From NCBI GenBank assembly GCA_964650385.1, contig CAZYTP010000013.1:1-44171 (forward strand): a stretch of 44,171 nucleotides of DNA. Direction: 5' to 3'. Below, piece by piece: positions 1-8,501 of this stretch. The position numbers and the translations under genes were made by a program. The DNA comes from JAUSPI01 sp964650385 (GTDB taxonomy: Bacteria; Desulfobacterota; Syntrophia; Syntrophales; JADFWA01). Below the pieces are notes generated by a model, which had not been told where the DNA came from, did not search any database, and saw nothing but the letters and a program-made list of their open reading frames with translations. Positions within the stretch are counted from its first letter, which is position 1. Each line of letters starts with the position of its first letter.

Positions 1-1
1 C

Positions 2-535
2 AGGGTTATGATTCCCCTGACCGGCATTATCATTTCGCGGGGTTTTCTGGTTGGCACTCTGGTGGCATATCTTCCGACCTATATTGTTTCATCGGGGAAA
101 AGTCTGTGGATGGGAGGAATAAGTCTGGCGGTGCTCGAGTTTGCAGGGATTGTGGGCACGTTATTGGGCGGTACGCTGAGTGATCGAATCGGCCGCCGTC
201 CTGTGCTCTTCACGACCATGCCGATATCATCGTTTTTGATGCTGTCCGTTCTGTATGCACCGGACTGGATGCTTTTACCACTGCTCATTCTTCTGGGATT
301 GGCCGTATTTTCCTTTGCACCGGTGATTATGGCGGTGGTTCATGATCATTGCGGTAAAAACCGTGGTGCCGCCAATGGGTTGTATATGATGATCTCGTTT
401 CTGAGTACGGCGGTTGTGGTTCTATTTGTCGGCTGGCTTTCAGACCTGTTGGGTATTTCCATGGCCTTTACCATAAGTGCCTTGTTAGGCCTGGCAGGAG
501 TGCCAATCATTTTGTTTCTGCCCAAGTCATCATAA
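2..535 (+). CDS. MFS transporter, C-terminal part (cut by window edge)
   Basis: This is the C-terminal half of a major facilitator superfamily permease in the inner membrane. The frame is open to the left edge, so the ATG at 8 is probably internal and the true start lies outside the window. The visible part has about six hydrophobic segments. The loop GGTLSDRIGRRPV, near residues 54-66 counted from the ATG at 8, is the MFS motif A signature (G-x-L-x-D-x-x-G-R-R) found between helices 2-3 or 8-9, here the second-half copy. The substrate cannot be read from this fragment; drug efflux and fosmidomycin-resistance-like exporters are possible. The gene ends in TAA and its last bases overlap the 3' end of a small convergent minus-strand frame. 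Confidence 0.8.
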   Translation, partial: RVMIPLTGIIISRGFLVGTLVAYLPTYIVSSGKSLWMGGISLAVLEFAGIVGTLLGGTLSDRIGRRPVLFTTMPISSFLMLSVLYAPDWMLLPLLILLGLAVFSFAPVIMAVVHDHCGKNRGAANGLYMMISFLSTAVVVLFVGWLSDLLGISMAFTISALLGLAGVPIILFLPKSS

Positions 536-694
536 AAAGCAAAATTGTTTATAAGGCTCTCGTATGAGATGATGCCCGTTCTCGCCCAGCGACATGCCGT
601 TGCCGCTCAAAAAGGAAAAGAGGGGAAAGAAAAGCAGAATTGCGCAGATCAGGACAATAAACCATAACATAAAGGTGTATAGACGTTTTGCCAT
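530..694 (-). CDS. Possible small single-span membrane protein
   Basis: This is a 54-residue frame beginning MAKRLYTF. It has one strongly hydrophobic stretch (about residues 6-29) followed by a polar tail, which would suit a small inner-membrane protein. It lies just downstream of the thioesterase gene on the same strand, so it could be the second gene of a short operon. A TTG at 731-733 would extend it by 13 residues and leave only a 6-base gap to the thioesterase stop. Neither start has a convincing Shine-Dalgarno sequence. I recognise no family, so it may be spurious. Confidence 0.3.
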   Translation of the reverse strand: MAKRLYTFMLWFIVLICAILLFFPLFSFLSGNGMSLGENGHHLIREPYKQFCFL

Positions 695-739
695 GGGAAC
701 TTTGGCAAATGGATGACTACGGGATGATTGCAAAGATTT

Positions 740-1204
740 TCATCGCATGTTCTCCGGAATTTGCATAGCGACGACCTCTCCTGTTGCACATACTTGACCT
801 TTGGAGGATAGTGTAATGCTCACGATAACCCTTCGCCCTCTGATTTCCTTAACCTTGCCGCGAAGCTCCATGGGGGCATCAATGGGTGTCGGTCGCAAAT
901 AATCCACATGCAGCGATGCCGTTACAAATCTTAAGTCCGGTTCGGTTCCCATGTCACGACCCGCTGCTCGGTAGGCTGCCGCGGCTGCCGTTCCGGTTCC
1001 GTGGCAATCGATGACCGATGCAATGATTCCCCCGTTAACATAGCCTGCCATGGCCGTGTGATGAGGCAGCGGGGTGAATCGACAAATCGATTCATCACCT
1101 TCCCAATAACTTTTTATTTGTAGCCCGTCTCGGTTCAGGCGGCCACAACCGTAACAGATACTGTGCGCCTCTTGGTAGTAATCCTGAAATGCTTTTTCAG
1201 CCAT
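740..1204 (-). CDS. PaaI-family hotdog-fold thioesterase
   Basis: This 154-residue cytoplasmic protein fits the PaaI/YbgC-like acyl-CoA thioesterase group, which hydrolyses acyl-CoA or aryl-CoA thioesters. An N-terminal C-x-G-C-G-x-x-N segment (residues 17-24) is typical of one PaaI subgroup. The central NGGIIASVIDCHG region (about 57-69) corresponds to the hotdog helix that carries the active-site Asn/Gly and Asp. The length matches the family. The ATG is preceded on the minus strand by GGGGA at a normal distance. The physiological substrate is not evident from its neighbours. Confidence 0.85.
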   Translation of the reverse strand: MAEKAFQDYYQEAHSICYGCGRLNRDGLQIKSYWEGDESICRFTPLPHHTAMAGYVNGGIIASVIDCHGTGTAAAAAYRAAGRDMGTEPDLRFVTASLHVDYLRPTPIDAPMELRGKVKEIRGRRVIVSITLSSKGQVCATGEVVAMQIPENMR

Positions 1205-1299
1205 TGATCGTCCCCTATCTACAAGTTCAATTCAGAGTTGCCGTATTACCATAAATATTATGAATTGAACAGCGCTCGGTCTTATGCGGAACAGTTTAT

Positions 1300-2286
1300 T
1301 CAGATGTTCATTTCCACCACGTCCCCGTCCTGCATGATGTAATCCCTCTGGACCATCTGCCCGTCGCGAACAGACTTGCCCCAAATTTTGGCGTGTTTCA
1401 ATTTTTCCACGAAATCCTTGTGTACCTTACAGGCCATCTCTTCAAGTGTACTTTTCCTGGGGATTACAAATGGGGATTTCATGTCGGGTTCCTTTCCGGG
1501 GGCCTTGGTATATACCCGAATAACCTGGGATAAATCGTAAATCTTTTCGATAAAGGCCATAAGGTTTTTCCCGGTGCGCACAGAAATACCAAGACAGGGC
1601 AATGTCACCTCGGTCAGCTCCAGGAAAGTCTTAAAATCCTCCTCGTCTTCCGGTTTATCCATCTTGTTAGCAACAACAAGAATTTTCCTGATGAAGGGGG
1701 GGTTCGTCAGATCCTCCGGGATGGGGGTCTTTTCCGGAAAGATACGGAATGTTTGAAGGATATACATAATATCTTCAAATTGCTGCAGGATATCGGCATA
1801 GAGATCCAGAAGAACGACCACGATGTCGGCACGCCGGATCAAGTCCGCCATCAACGGGTCAATGTAATCTCTGGTAATTGGCGGGGTATCAACGAGTTGA
1901 AACTGTATGTCTTCATAAGGAACCATCCCCGGTGTGGGCTTCTGCGTTGTGTGGGGAAAGTCAGCCACCTCCGGCGACGCATTTGTCAATAGGTCGATGA
2001 GGGCCGACTTACCGGCATTGGGGGAACCGACAACCACGACCTGAGCAGCTCCCTCTTTATCAATTGAAAACGCGGTCTTTCTTTTGGAGACACCTTTTTT
2101 ATGCAGCGCCTGGTCTTTAAATTTAGAGATGCGCCGACGGAGATCAGCCCGAAGTTTATCGGTGCCCTTGTGCTTGGGCAGAATGGTGAGCATCTCCTCT
2201 AAGACTTCTACCTTGGCATCCGGGGTTTTTGCCTTACGACACCGCTTTTCGGCTTCTAAATATGCTGGTGGCAGATTGGCCGGCAT
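1300..2286 (-). CDS. TGS-domain GTPase, DRG/Obg-like
   Basis: This is a 328-residue cytoplasmic P-loop GTPase of the Obg-HflX superfamily with a DRG-like layout. An N-terminal helical region (1-80) is rich in Lys and Arg. G1 is GSPNAGKS (87-94), G3 is DTPP (133-136) and G4 is NKMD (207-210). The last 70 or so residues look like a TGS domain, ending QDGDVVEMNI. Such proteins usually act on ribosomes or RNA, but this one lacks the N-terminal Obg glycine-rich fold. The ATG has an AGAGGAG Shine-Dalgarno about 10 bases upstream. It stands alone, transcribed away from the zinc-ribbon gene. Confidence 0.85.
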   Translation of the reverse strand: MPANLPPAYLEAEKRCRKAKTPDAKVEVLEEMLTILPKHKGTDKLRADLRRRISKFKDQALHKKGVSKRKTAFSIDKEGAAQVVVVGSPNAGKSALIDLLTNASPEVADFPHTTQKPTPGMVPYEDIQFQLVDTPPITRDYIDPLMADLIRRADIVVVLLDLYADILQQFEDIMYILQTFRIFPEKTPIPEDLTNPPFIRKILVVANKMDKPEDEEDFKTFLELTEVTLPCLGISVRTGKNLMAFIEKIYDLSQVIRVYTKAPGKEPDMKSPFVIPRKSTLEEMACKVHKDFVEKLKHAKIWGKSVRDGQMVQRDYIMQDGDVVEMNI

Positions 2287-2604
2287 TTATTTTCACTCCT
2301 CTTAAAAAACGATTGGATCGCTTATAACTTAAGCAGGGGCTGAAAATGAATCGCTCACGTTGCATAGGATAAAAATATACTCAATGTATACACCAAAACA
2401 ACCCAAAATTTCAATAAATGTTCATATCAACCTTTATCTCTCTTCCCTTTCCCTCATGGAGCACCAAATCTGTCTGTTTTTTTCTTGTTGACAAGACTCA
2501 AGAAATGACGTGATTATTGTAGTTGGCATCTCCTGCATCTGCGGGGGCACGGAATTTGCGGATTGGAAGTAGAGAAGTATCCCTGTAACGGAGGAACAGC
2601 ATAA
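2287..2604. other. Divergent intergenic region
   Basis: These 318 bases separate the minus-strand GTPase from the plus-strand zinc-ribbon gene and must carry both promoters. I see AT-rich stretches around 2370-2420 but no site I would assign with confidence. A 62-codon minus-strand frame at 2434-2622 has low-complexity, non-family-like translation and overlaps the next gene's start, so I do not call it. Confidence 0.5.
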
Positions 2605-2892
2605 ATGAATACCTGTCATCACTGCAGAAAGGAACTCGATACGGATCTAAAAGCGGGCAGAAGAGATACCTGCCCTTATTGCGATGCGGATCTCCACGTC
2701 TGTCTCAACTGCCGATTCTACGATCCGGGGTCGTATAACCAGTGCCGGGAGTCACAGGCAGAAAGGGTTGTTGACAAGGAAAGAAGTAATTTCTGCGACT
2801 ATTTTAATTTCAGAGATTCTGTCCACGGTGAAAGCCCCGAAGAAAAGAAGCAAAGCGCACAGGAAAAGTTAGAAGCACTTTTTAAAAAATAA
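2605..2892 (+). CDS. Small zinc-ribbon protein
   Basis: This is a 95-residue cytoplasmic protein. The first 40 residues hold three Cys pairs (CHHC, CPYC, CLNC), followed by single Cys residues at about 48 and 64, a typical multi-Cys zinc-ribbon arrangement. The C-terminal third is charged and helical. The start ATG has GGAGGAACAGCATAA directly upstream, a good Shine-Dalgarno. The family appears as an uncharacterised protein in deltaproteobacteria, from memory, and no enzymatic role is known to me. It is transcribed toward the convergent transglycosylase gene. Confidence 0.75.
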   Translation: MNTCHHCRKELDTDLKAGRRDTCPYCDADLHVCLNCRFYDPGSYNQCRESQAERVVDKERSNFCDYFNFRDSVHGESPEEKKQSAQEKLEALFKK

Positions 2893-3019
2893 TTTGATGC
2901 CGGATTGTTTCACAAAAGATGATAAGCCTTTTTGTGTTTTTAGGAAGTGCGATAACTGCAGTACCAGTTAATCTAAGGCAATTAGCGCCACTCTTTATCG
3001 GTGGATGGTCGGTACTTGG

Positions 3020-3652
3020 TTAAACCCTGTCCGCTTCTGCAGACATCTCTCTCTTGTAATATTTATAATATCTAAAAACTTTTTTGATATAGCGTTTCGT
3101 GGCTCCGAAGGGTGGGACACCGCTATACTGTCTGACGTTACTGCTGCCGGCATTGTAAGCTGCAAGAGCCAGTCTGGTATCTCCATCAAATTGATTCATG
3201 AGATGCCTTAAGTACTTGACACCGGCGTTAATATTATTTTCCGGATCGAAGCTGTCTTCCACACCAAGCGCTCTGGCAGTTTCCGGCATCAATTGCATAA
3301 GACCCTTCGCACCTCTTCTGGAAACCGCCATGGGATTGTAGCTGGATTCCGCCATAATAACAGCCTTAACGAGGGCAGGATCAATCTGGTGGCGGTTTGC
3401 CGCTTCAAGTACAATCTGGTGAAACAGGTGTTCAGATTTATTGCCGCGAACGTAAAATGAGTCCTCTTCCAAGGTAACAGCAATGGGGTTTGCAAGCAAA
3501 GGTTTTTGGGTTATGAATGTGTAAATCACTGATTGCAGTTGCTGCCGGGTATTATAAAAGGAAAATACAAAAATAAGCAGAGTTATCGTTATTATGAATA
3601 TCCAGAAGGATCGAGACGCTGGATATCGGTTTATGTGCAATTCTTTGTTCAT
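3020..3652 (-). CDS. Membrane-anchored lytic transglycosylase (SLT domain)
   Basis: This is a 210-residue peptidoglycan lytic transglycosylase of the Slt/MltE type (GH23-like), which cleaves the MurNAc-GlcNAc bond to give 1,6-anhydro ends. A signal-anchor lies at residues 14-33. The SLT domain covers about 75-200. The catalytic Glu is E102 in MAESSYNP, followed by GAKGLMQLMPETA and the LALAAYNAG motif, all diagnostic. The protein probably sits in the inner membrane facing the periplasm. It is monocistronic and convergent with the zinc-ribbon gene. A second SLT protein is encoded at 8502-9269. Confidence 0.9.
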   Translation of the reverse strand: MNKELHINRYPASRSFWIFIITITLLIFVFSFYNTRQQLQSVIYTFITQKPLLANPIAVTLEEDSFYVRGNKSEHLFHQIVLEAANRHQIDPALVKAVIMAESSYNPMAVSRRGAKGLMQLMPETARALGVEDSFDPENNINAGVKYLRHLMNQFDGDTRLALAAYNAGSSNVRQYSGVPPFGATKRYIKKVFRYYKYYKREMSAEADRV

Positions 3653-3805
3653 TTCAATGTTCTTTCTTCAGAGCGTCGGAACATAGAGGAATGCAAATGT
3701 TATGTCAAGATAAAAAACGAAATATATAGTGCTTTAAGGACTAAAGTCCTTGAAATTATTAAATAACTGTTTCAGCCCTGCACAATCGAACTTTACTCTT
3801 TTTTA

Positions 3806-3833
3806 TTGACAAAACACCCTGTATTATTAAATA
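3806..3833 (+). promoter_or_regulatory. Sigma-70-type promoter of uvrB
   Basis: A perfect -35 hexamer TTGACA (3806-3811) is followed by a 16-base spacer and a weaker -10 TAAATA (3828-3833). Transcription would start near 3840. The TTG at 3834 sits at the edge of the -10, so this site favours the ATG at 3852 as the uvrB start. I looked for an obvious LexA box here and did not find a convincing one. Confidence 0.55.
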
Positions 3834-3851
3834 TTGTTCTATAAAAACATT

Positions 3852-5870
3852 ATGAATAGATTTAATATCATTACAGATTTTGAGCTCAGTGGTGACCAGC
3901 CTCAAGCGGCAGAAAAGCTTGCGGACGGCATCAAAAACGGGTCGAAACACCAGGTCCTCCTCGGGGTCACCGGTTCGGGCAAGACCTTTACCATAGCCAA
4001 TGTTATCGCAGAAGTTCAGAGGCCGTCCCTTGTCATAGCCCCAAACAAAACTCTGGCCGCCCAGCTTTACAGCGAGTTCAAGACCCTCTTTCCCGAAAAT
4101 GCAGTGGAATATTTTGTCAGCTACTACGACTATTACCAGCCCGAGGCGTATCTCCCGAAAACAGATACCTATATAGAAAAAGACTCATCGATAAACGATG
4201 ATATCGACAAGATGAGGCATTCCGCCACCCATTCCCTCATGGAAAGGAAGGACGTTATTATTGTGGCCAGCGTCTCCTGCATTTACGGGCTCGGCTCTCC
4301 TGACGAGTACCACGGGATGCTGCTGCACTTGGAAGAAGGGATGGAAATGGAGCGGGATGACATGCTCCGAAAACTTGTTGATATACAGTACCAACGCAAC
4401 GACATTGATTTTTACCGCGGCACTTTTCGTGTCCGCGGGGACCTGGTCGAAATAATGCCCGCCTACGAAGGAGAAAAGGCAATAAGGGTGGAGTTTTTGG
4501 GGGATTCCATCGAATCCATATCGGTCAGTGACCCCCTCCGGGGAAAAAGGATAGGCCGGCTGGAAAAGATCACCATACACCCCAACAGTCATTACGTAAC
4601 CACCAGAAGAAACATGAAGCGGGCGATTTCAACGATCAGGGAGGAGCTGGAAATCAGACTCAAGGAACTGGAATCACAGAACAAGCTTCTGGAGGTACAG
4701 AGGCTTGAACAACGGACAAAATTCGACATAGAGATGATGGAGGAGATGGGCTACTGTCAGGGAATAGAAAATTATTCACGTCACATCACCGGAAGAAAAC
4801 CGGGGGAACCACCACCCACACTAATGGAATACCTCCCCGAAAATGCCCTTGTAATAATAGATGAAAGCCACGTCACGGTTCCTCAGCTGATCGGAATGTA
4901 CAAGGGAGACAGATCGAGAAAGGGAACACTGGTCGAGTACGGCTTTCGGCTCCCCTCGGCACTGGATAACCGTCCGCTGATGTTTGAAGAATTCGAGGCA
5001 TTTCCCTATCAAAGACTCTACATCTCGGCCACCCCGGCTGACTATGAGATGAAGAAAGCCGGCAGGAAAATAGTGGAGCAGATAATCAGACCTACCGGCC
5101 TCATGGATCCGGAGATTATTGTCATGCCCGTTACCGACCAGGTCGATTCTCTTCTGGGGGAAATTAACAAACGCGTAGAAAAAGGGGAGCGGGTCCTCGT
5201 TACCACACTGACAAAGAGGATGGCCGAAAACCTGAGCGAACATTACCGGAATCTTGGTGTGAGGGTAAGGTATCTCCACTCCGATATCGACACGCTGGAG
5301 CGGGTAAAGATTATAAGGGATTTAAGAATGGGCAAATTCGATGTCCTCGTCGGCATAAATCTTTTGAGGGAGGGGCTCGATATTCCTGAAGTTTCTCTTG
5401 TGGCTATACTCGACGCGGACAAGGAAGGTTTTTTGCGCTCCAAGCGCTCACTGATACAAACAAGCGGCAGGGCTGCCAGGAATGTGGCGGGTCAGGTCAT
5501 CATGTATGCCGACAAAATCACCGGTGGGATACAGGCATGTCTGGAAGAAACAGCGAGGCGAAGAGAGATTCAGAAAAGATATAATGAGGAAAACGGCATA
5601 ACACCCGAGACCATTAAAAAATCCATCGATAATATCCTTGCCTCCGTCTATGAAGCAGATTACGTGACCGTCCCTGTTATCCGGGAGGAAATAGAGGAAT
5701 ATATTTCGGAAGAGGATATCCCCGCATTGATAAAGAAATTGAAAAAGGAGATGCAAGAGGCGGCAAAAGAGCTCGAATTTGAAAAGGCGGCAGAGATCAG
5801 GGACAGGATAAAAGAGCTTTCCGATGTGGTGATGGAAATAAAAGAGCTGAGTTTCGGCTATGAAAACTGA
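3852..5870 (+). CDS. uvrB: Excinuclease ABC subunit B
   Basis: UvrB is the DNA-damage-verifying helicase-like subunit of bacterial nucleotide excision repair; it receives DNA from UvrA and recruits UvrC. From the ATG at 3852 the protein is 672 residues, the usual size. It opens with the family's F-x-x-x-x-x-GDQP-x-A start. Walker A is GVTGSGKT (38-45), and the beta-hairpin YYDYYQPEAY (91-100) inserts between DNA strands. A DEAD-like VIIDESH motif lies mid-protein, and a C-terminal UVR motif (ELEFEKAAEIRDRIKEL) contacts UvrC. The alternative TTG start at 3834 would overlap the predicted promoter. The gene overlaps uvrC by 11 bases, implying translational coupling. Confidence 0.97.
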   Translation: MNRFNIITDFELSGDQPQAAEKLADGIKNGSKHQVLLGVTGSGKTFTIANVIAEVQRPSLVIAPNKTLAAQLYSEFKTLFPENAVEYFVSYYDYYQPEAYLPKTDTYIEKDSSINDDIDKMRHSATHSLMERKDVIIVASVSCIYGLGSPDEYHGMLLHLEEGMEMERDDMLRKLVDIQYQRNDIDFYRGTFRVRGDLVEIMPAYEGEKAIRVEFLGDSIESISVSDPLRGKRIGRLEKITIHPNSHYVTTRRNMKRAISTIREELEIRLKELESQNKLLEVQRLEQRTKFDIEMMEEMGYCQGIENYSRHITGRKPGEPPPTLMEYLPENALVIIDESHVTVPQLIGMYKGDRSRKGTLVEYGFRLPSALDNRPLMFEEFEAFPYQRLYISATPADYEMKKAGRKIVEQIIRPTGLMDPEIIVMPVTDQVDSLLGEINKRVEKGERVLVTTLTKRMAENLSEHYRNLGVRVRYLHSDIDTLERVKIIRDLRMGKFDVLVGINLLREGLDIPEVSLVAILDADKEGFLRSKRSLIQTSGRAARNVAGQVIMYADKITGGIQACLEETARRREIQKRYNEENGITPETIKKSIDNILASVYEADYVTVPVIREEIEEYISEEDIPALIKKLKKEMQEAAKELEFEKAAEIRDRIKELSDVVMEIKELSFGYEN

Positions 5871-7701
5871 CTATCTGACAAACAAGGCCAAAAATGCTCC
5901 CAGGACAACCGGCGTCTATCTCATGATAGGTAAGAATGGGCAGGCCATATACATCGGGAAGGCGAAAAACCTGAGAAGCAGAATACGCTCCTACTTCGGG
6001 GGAACGGATTCGAGGCCCATGGTCTCTTTTCTTGTCCCCAAAGTTCATGATCTGGAATTTATCGTGACGGATACCGAAAAGGAAGCACTGATACTCGAAA
6101 ATAACCTGATCAAGGAACATAAACCCCGTTACAATGTCGATTTCAAAGATGACAAGGCCTATTTCAACATAAGGCTGGACACAAAGGGTAAATTCCCTCG
6201 CTTTGAACTGGTAAGACGTGTCAAAAAAGACGGGGCAAAATATTTCGGCCCCTATTCCTCCAGCGCCTCCGTAAAAGATACCCTCCATTTTCTTCAGAAA
6301 ATATTCCCGCTCCGCACCTGCAGTAATACGGAGCTAAAATCCAGAAAGCGGCCCTGTATAGAATACGAGATACAGCGATGTTCAGCCCCCTGCTGCGGCC
6401 TTATTAAAAGCGAAACGTATGACAAGCTAATAAAGGACGCGGTATTTTTTTTAGAGGGACGGGAGAAGAAACTCTTATCCGCCCTCCGGTCAAGAATGAC
6501 GGGCGCCGCGAAACAGCTGAATTTTGAGGAGGCGGCCGTGATAAGAAACAAAATTGCCGCCATAGAGGCAACCCTGGAAAAGCAAAGAATCATATCCACG
6601 TCATTTATAGATCGGGATGTCTTCGGCCTTTACACAACGGCGGGTCTGACGCAGATATACGCAATTTTCATAAGAAAGGGGAAGATCATCGGCAAGAGGA
6701 AATTTCCACTCGTCAAAATCAGAGCCGATTCTTCCGAGATTCTTTCATCACTTATGAAGCGCTACTATGACGGTGACGTATTTATACCGGAAGAGATAAT
6801 AATCCCTGAGGACGTCGATGACAGAGAGGTCGTTGCAGAGTGGCTGACTGAAAAAAGGGGGCGAAGGGTTTTGATCGTGGTGCCGAAAAGGGGACAAAAA
6901 AAAGACCTCCTCGATATGGCAGGCAATAACGCAAAAAACATATTCCTGACAGAAAGAACCGCCGGCCATGACAAAGAGGAAGCACTTCAAATTCTCTCAA
7001 AACAACTCAACCTGAAAAGACTGCCGAACCGGATAGAAGGTTTCGATATCTCCAATTTCGGCGGCACCGATGCGGTAGGCTCAATGGTGACGTTCGTCGG
7101 GGGCTCTTCCCGGAAGTCAGAATACAGGCGTTTCAGGATCAAGACTGTCCACGGTATAGATGATTATGCCATGCTCTACGAGGTACTGAAGAGACGATAC
7201 AAAGGCAAAGAAAATCTGCCCGATCTTATCATGGTTGATGGCGGCAAGGGGCAGCTTGGTGTCGCACTGACCGCCATGAAGGAACTGGGAATAACTGGTA
7301 TCGACATCATAGGTCTGGCCAAGGAAGCCGGCGACGACATTTCCGGAAGGAAACGCTCATCAGTCCGTAAAGGAGAAGACCGGGTATACATCCCCAAAAG
7401 AAAAGATCCCGTTTATCTTACAAAATATCCGAATGCCCTGTTTTTGATCCAGAGAGTGAGGGACGAGGCGCACCGTTTCGCCATTTCATATCACAGGAAA
7501 TTGAAGAAAAAGAAGGATTTTCATTCTGTCCTGGACGAGATACCGGCAGTAGGCAAATTCAGAAAAAAAACACTCCTCACCCATTTCGGGGATATAAACA
7601 AGATTAAAAAAGCCTCGGTGGAGGAATTACAAAAGGTTCCCGGAATAGGTAAAGAGATGGCCGGTCAGATCTATAATTTCCTACGATCTTTTCTTAAATA
7701 A
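5860..7701 (+). CDS. uvrC: Excinuclease ABC subunit C
   Basis: UvrC makes both incisions around a lesion bound by UvrB. This 613-residue protein has the N-terminal GIY-YIG nuclease (GVY at 18-20, YIG at 31-33, catalytic-type Arg39) that cuts 3'. A central UVR motif (KQLNFEEAAVIRNKI) binds UvrB. A C-terminal RNase H-like endonuclease cuts 5', with DISNFGG, MVDGGKGQL and RDEAHRFA carrying its acidic and His residues. A terminal helix-hairpin-helix pair (IPAVGKFRKK, VPGIGKEMA) completes it. The start ATG lies inside the end of uvrB, so the pair forms an operon. All key motifs are intact. Confidence 0.97.
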   Translation: MKTDYLTNKAKNAPRTTGVYLMIGKNGQAIYIGKAKNLRSRIRSYFGGTDSRPMVSFLVPKVHDLEFIVTDTEKEALILENNLIKEHKPRYNVDFKDDKAYFNIRLDTKGKFPRFELVRRVKKDGAKYFGPYSSSASVKDTLHFLQKIFPLRTCSNTELKSRKRPCIEYEIQRCSAPCCGLIKSETYDKLIKDAVFFLEGREKKLLSALRSRMTGAAKQLNFEEAAVIRNKIAAIEATLEKQRIISTSFIDRDVFGLYTTAGLTQIYAIFIRKGKIIGKRKFPLVKIRADSSEILSSLMKRYYDGDVFIPEEIIIPEDVDDREVVAEWLTEKRGRRVLIVVPKRGQKKDLLDMAGNNAKNIFLTERTAGHDKEEALQILSKQLNLKRLPNRIEGFDISNFGGTDAVGSMVTFVGGSSRKSEYRRFRIKTVHGIDDYAMLYEVLKRRYKGKENLPDLIMVDGGKGQLGVALTAMKELGITGIDIIGLAKEAGDDISGRKRSSVRKGEDRVYIPKRKDPVYLTKYPNALFLIQRVRDEAHRFAISYHRKLKKKKDFHSVLDEIPAVGKFRKKTLLTHFGDINKIKKASVEELQKVPGIGKEMAGQIYNFLRSFLK

Positions 7702-7913
7702 TTAAGAAGAAAGATGATTTCAACAGATTGATTCCTGCGGACATGAACTTATTCGTTACGTCAAAGGGATTTTTTCTGCCTTGACTGGTTTTTGCCGAAG
7801 TGGTAGAAAACTCTTATGTTTTCGATAGGAATCCTGAATGATCATACAAAGAGAACACGTCCGGATTTCGCGTGTATCCCAACAAACGAAAAAGCTACAT
7901 AAGGAACCATATA

Positions 7914-8123
7914 ATGAAAACTTACACGGCAATCATTGAAAAATGTCCTGATACGGGACTTTATGTTGGGTATGTGCCCGGATTCCCCGGCGCTCATTCC
8001 CAGGCAAAAACACTTGATGAATTAAACGATAATTTAAAAGAAGTAATTGAAATGCTTCTCGAAGATGGCAGTCCTGAGCTTGAAGGTGAATTTATAGGCA
8101 CACAGAATGTTGTGGTGGCATAG
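7914..8123 (+). CDS. hicB: HicB-like antitoxin
   Basis: This is a 69-residue protein with the degenerate RNase H-like HicB fold: a strand pair beginning MKTYTAIIEK, then GLYVGYVPGFPGAHSQAKTLDELNDNLKEVIEMLLEDG, here quoted only as family-typical spacing, which includes the conserved G-x-x-x-x-x-P-x-x-x-G-x-x-S-x-x-x-T core. It lacks an added C-terminal HTH or ribbon-helix-helix, so it is the short form. I choose the ATG at 7914 because AAGGAA lies 8 bases upstream; the GTG at 7872 is possible but unnecessary. The partner toxin starts 2 bases after the stop. HicB would neutralise HicA and may repress the operon. Confidence 0.85.
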   Translation: MKTYTAIIEKCPDTGLYVGYVPGFPGAHSQAKTLDELNDNLKEVIEMLLEDGSPELEGEFIGTQNVVVA

Positions 8124-8125
8124 CG

Positions 8126-8350
8126 ATGGGCTCGATACCTGTATTAAATCCGAAAGAAGTGGCAACTCTACTTAGACATCTTGGATTTATTGAAGTACGC
8201 CAAAGAGGATCACATAAGCAATTTCGTCATCCCGATGGCCGATTTACCACAGTACCCTTTCACGCTGGCAGAGATGTGTCACCTATACTGCTCCGACAAA
8301 TCGCCAAAGACATAGGCGTCACAATCGATGAACTTTTAAAAAATCGTTAA
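8126..8350 (+). CDS. hicA: HicA-family mRNA interferase toxin
   Basis: This 74-residue protein is a HicA/YcfA-type dsRBD-fold toxin that cleaves mRNA when freed from HicB. The conserved core RQRGSHKQFRHPDG contains the catalytic His (in G-S-H). It is followed by the VPFHAGRDVSPILLRQIAKD segment typical of the family. The order antitoxin-toxin is the reverse of the E. coli hicAB order but common in other hosts. It is adjacent to hicB, and the uvrBC genes lie 200 bases upstream with no sign of co-transcription. Confidence 0.88.
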   Translation: MGSIPVLNPKEVATLLRHLGFIEVRQRGSHKQFRHPDGRFTTVPFHAGRDVSPILLRQIAKDIGVTIDELLKNR

Positions 8351-8436
8351 CAACAGCTTTTTCCCAATCCTTTTTGAGGGACAGTATTTATTAAGGTTTC
8401 TCTGATTCCCTCAGTATTCGCCGCCTTCCCCACCGA

Positions 8437-8452
8437 CCGGGTGCGCTCCCGG
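8437..8452. repeat. Short copy of a GC-rich hairpin repeat
   Basis: CCGGG-TGCGCT-CCCGG forms a 5-bp stem with a 6-base loop. The same string occurs inside the larger repeats near 9930, 17913 and 19615, so this is probably a remnant of that dispersed family. It lies between hicA and the convergent transglycosylase gene and could act as a weak terminator. Confidence 0.5.
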
Positions 8453-8501
8453 CCCAAAAACTCATTCAACATCATGATGCCATAGGGATATTCTTCCCCC
8501 G

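Noticed and set aside
2434..2622. 62-codon minus-strand frame in the intergenic region
   Set aside because: It overlaps the zinc-ribbon gene start and shows no recognisable features.
3834..3851. TTG start for uvrB
   Set aside because: It touches the predicted -10 box, and the ATG at 3852 gives the normal N-terminus.
4185..4592. 135-codon minus-strand frame inside uvrB
   Set aside because: It is antisense to a strongly conserved gene with no family features.
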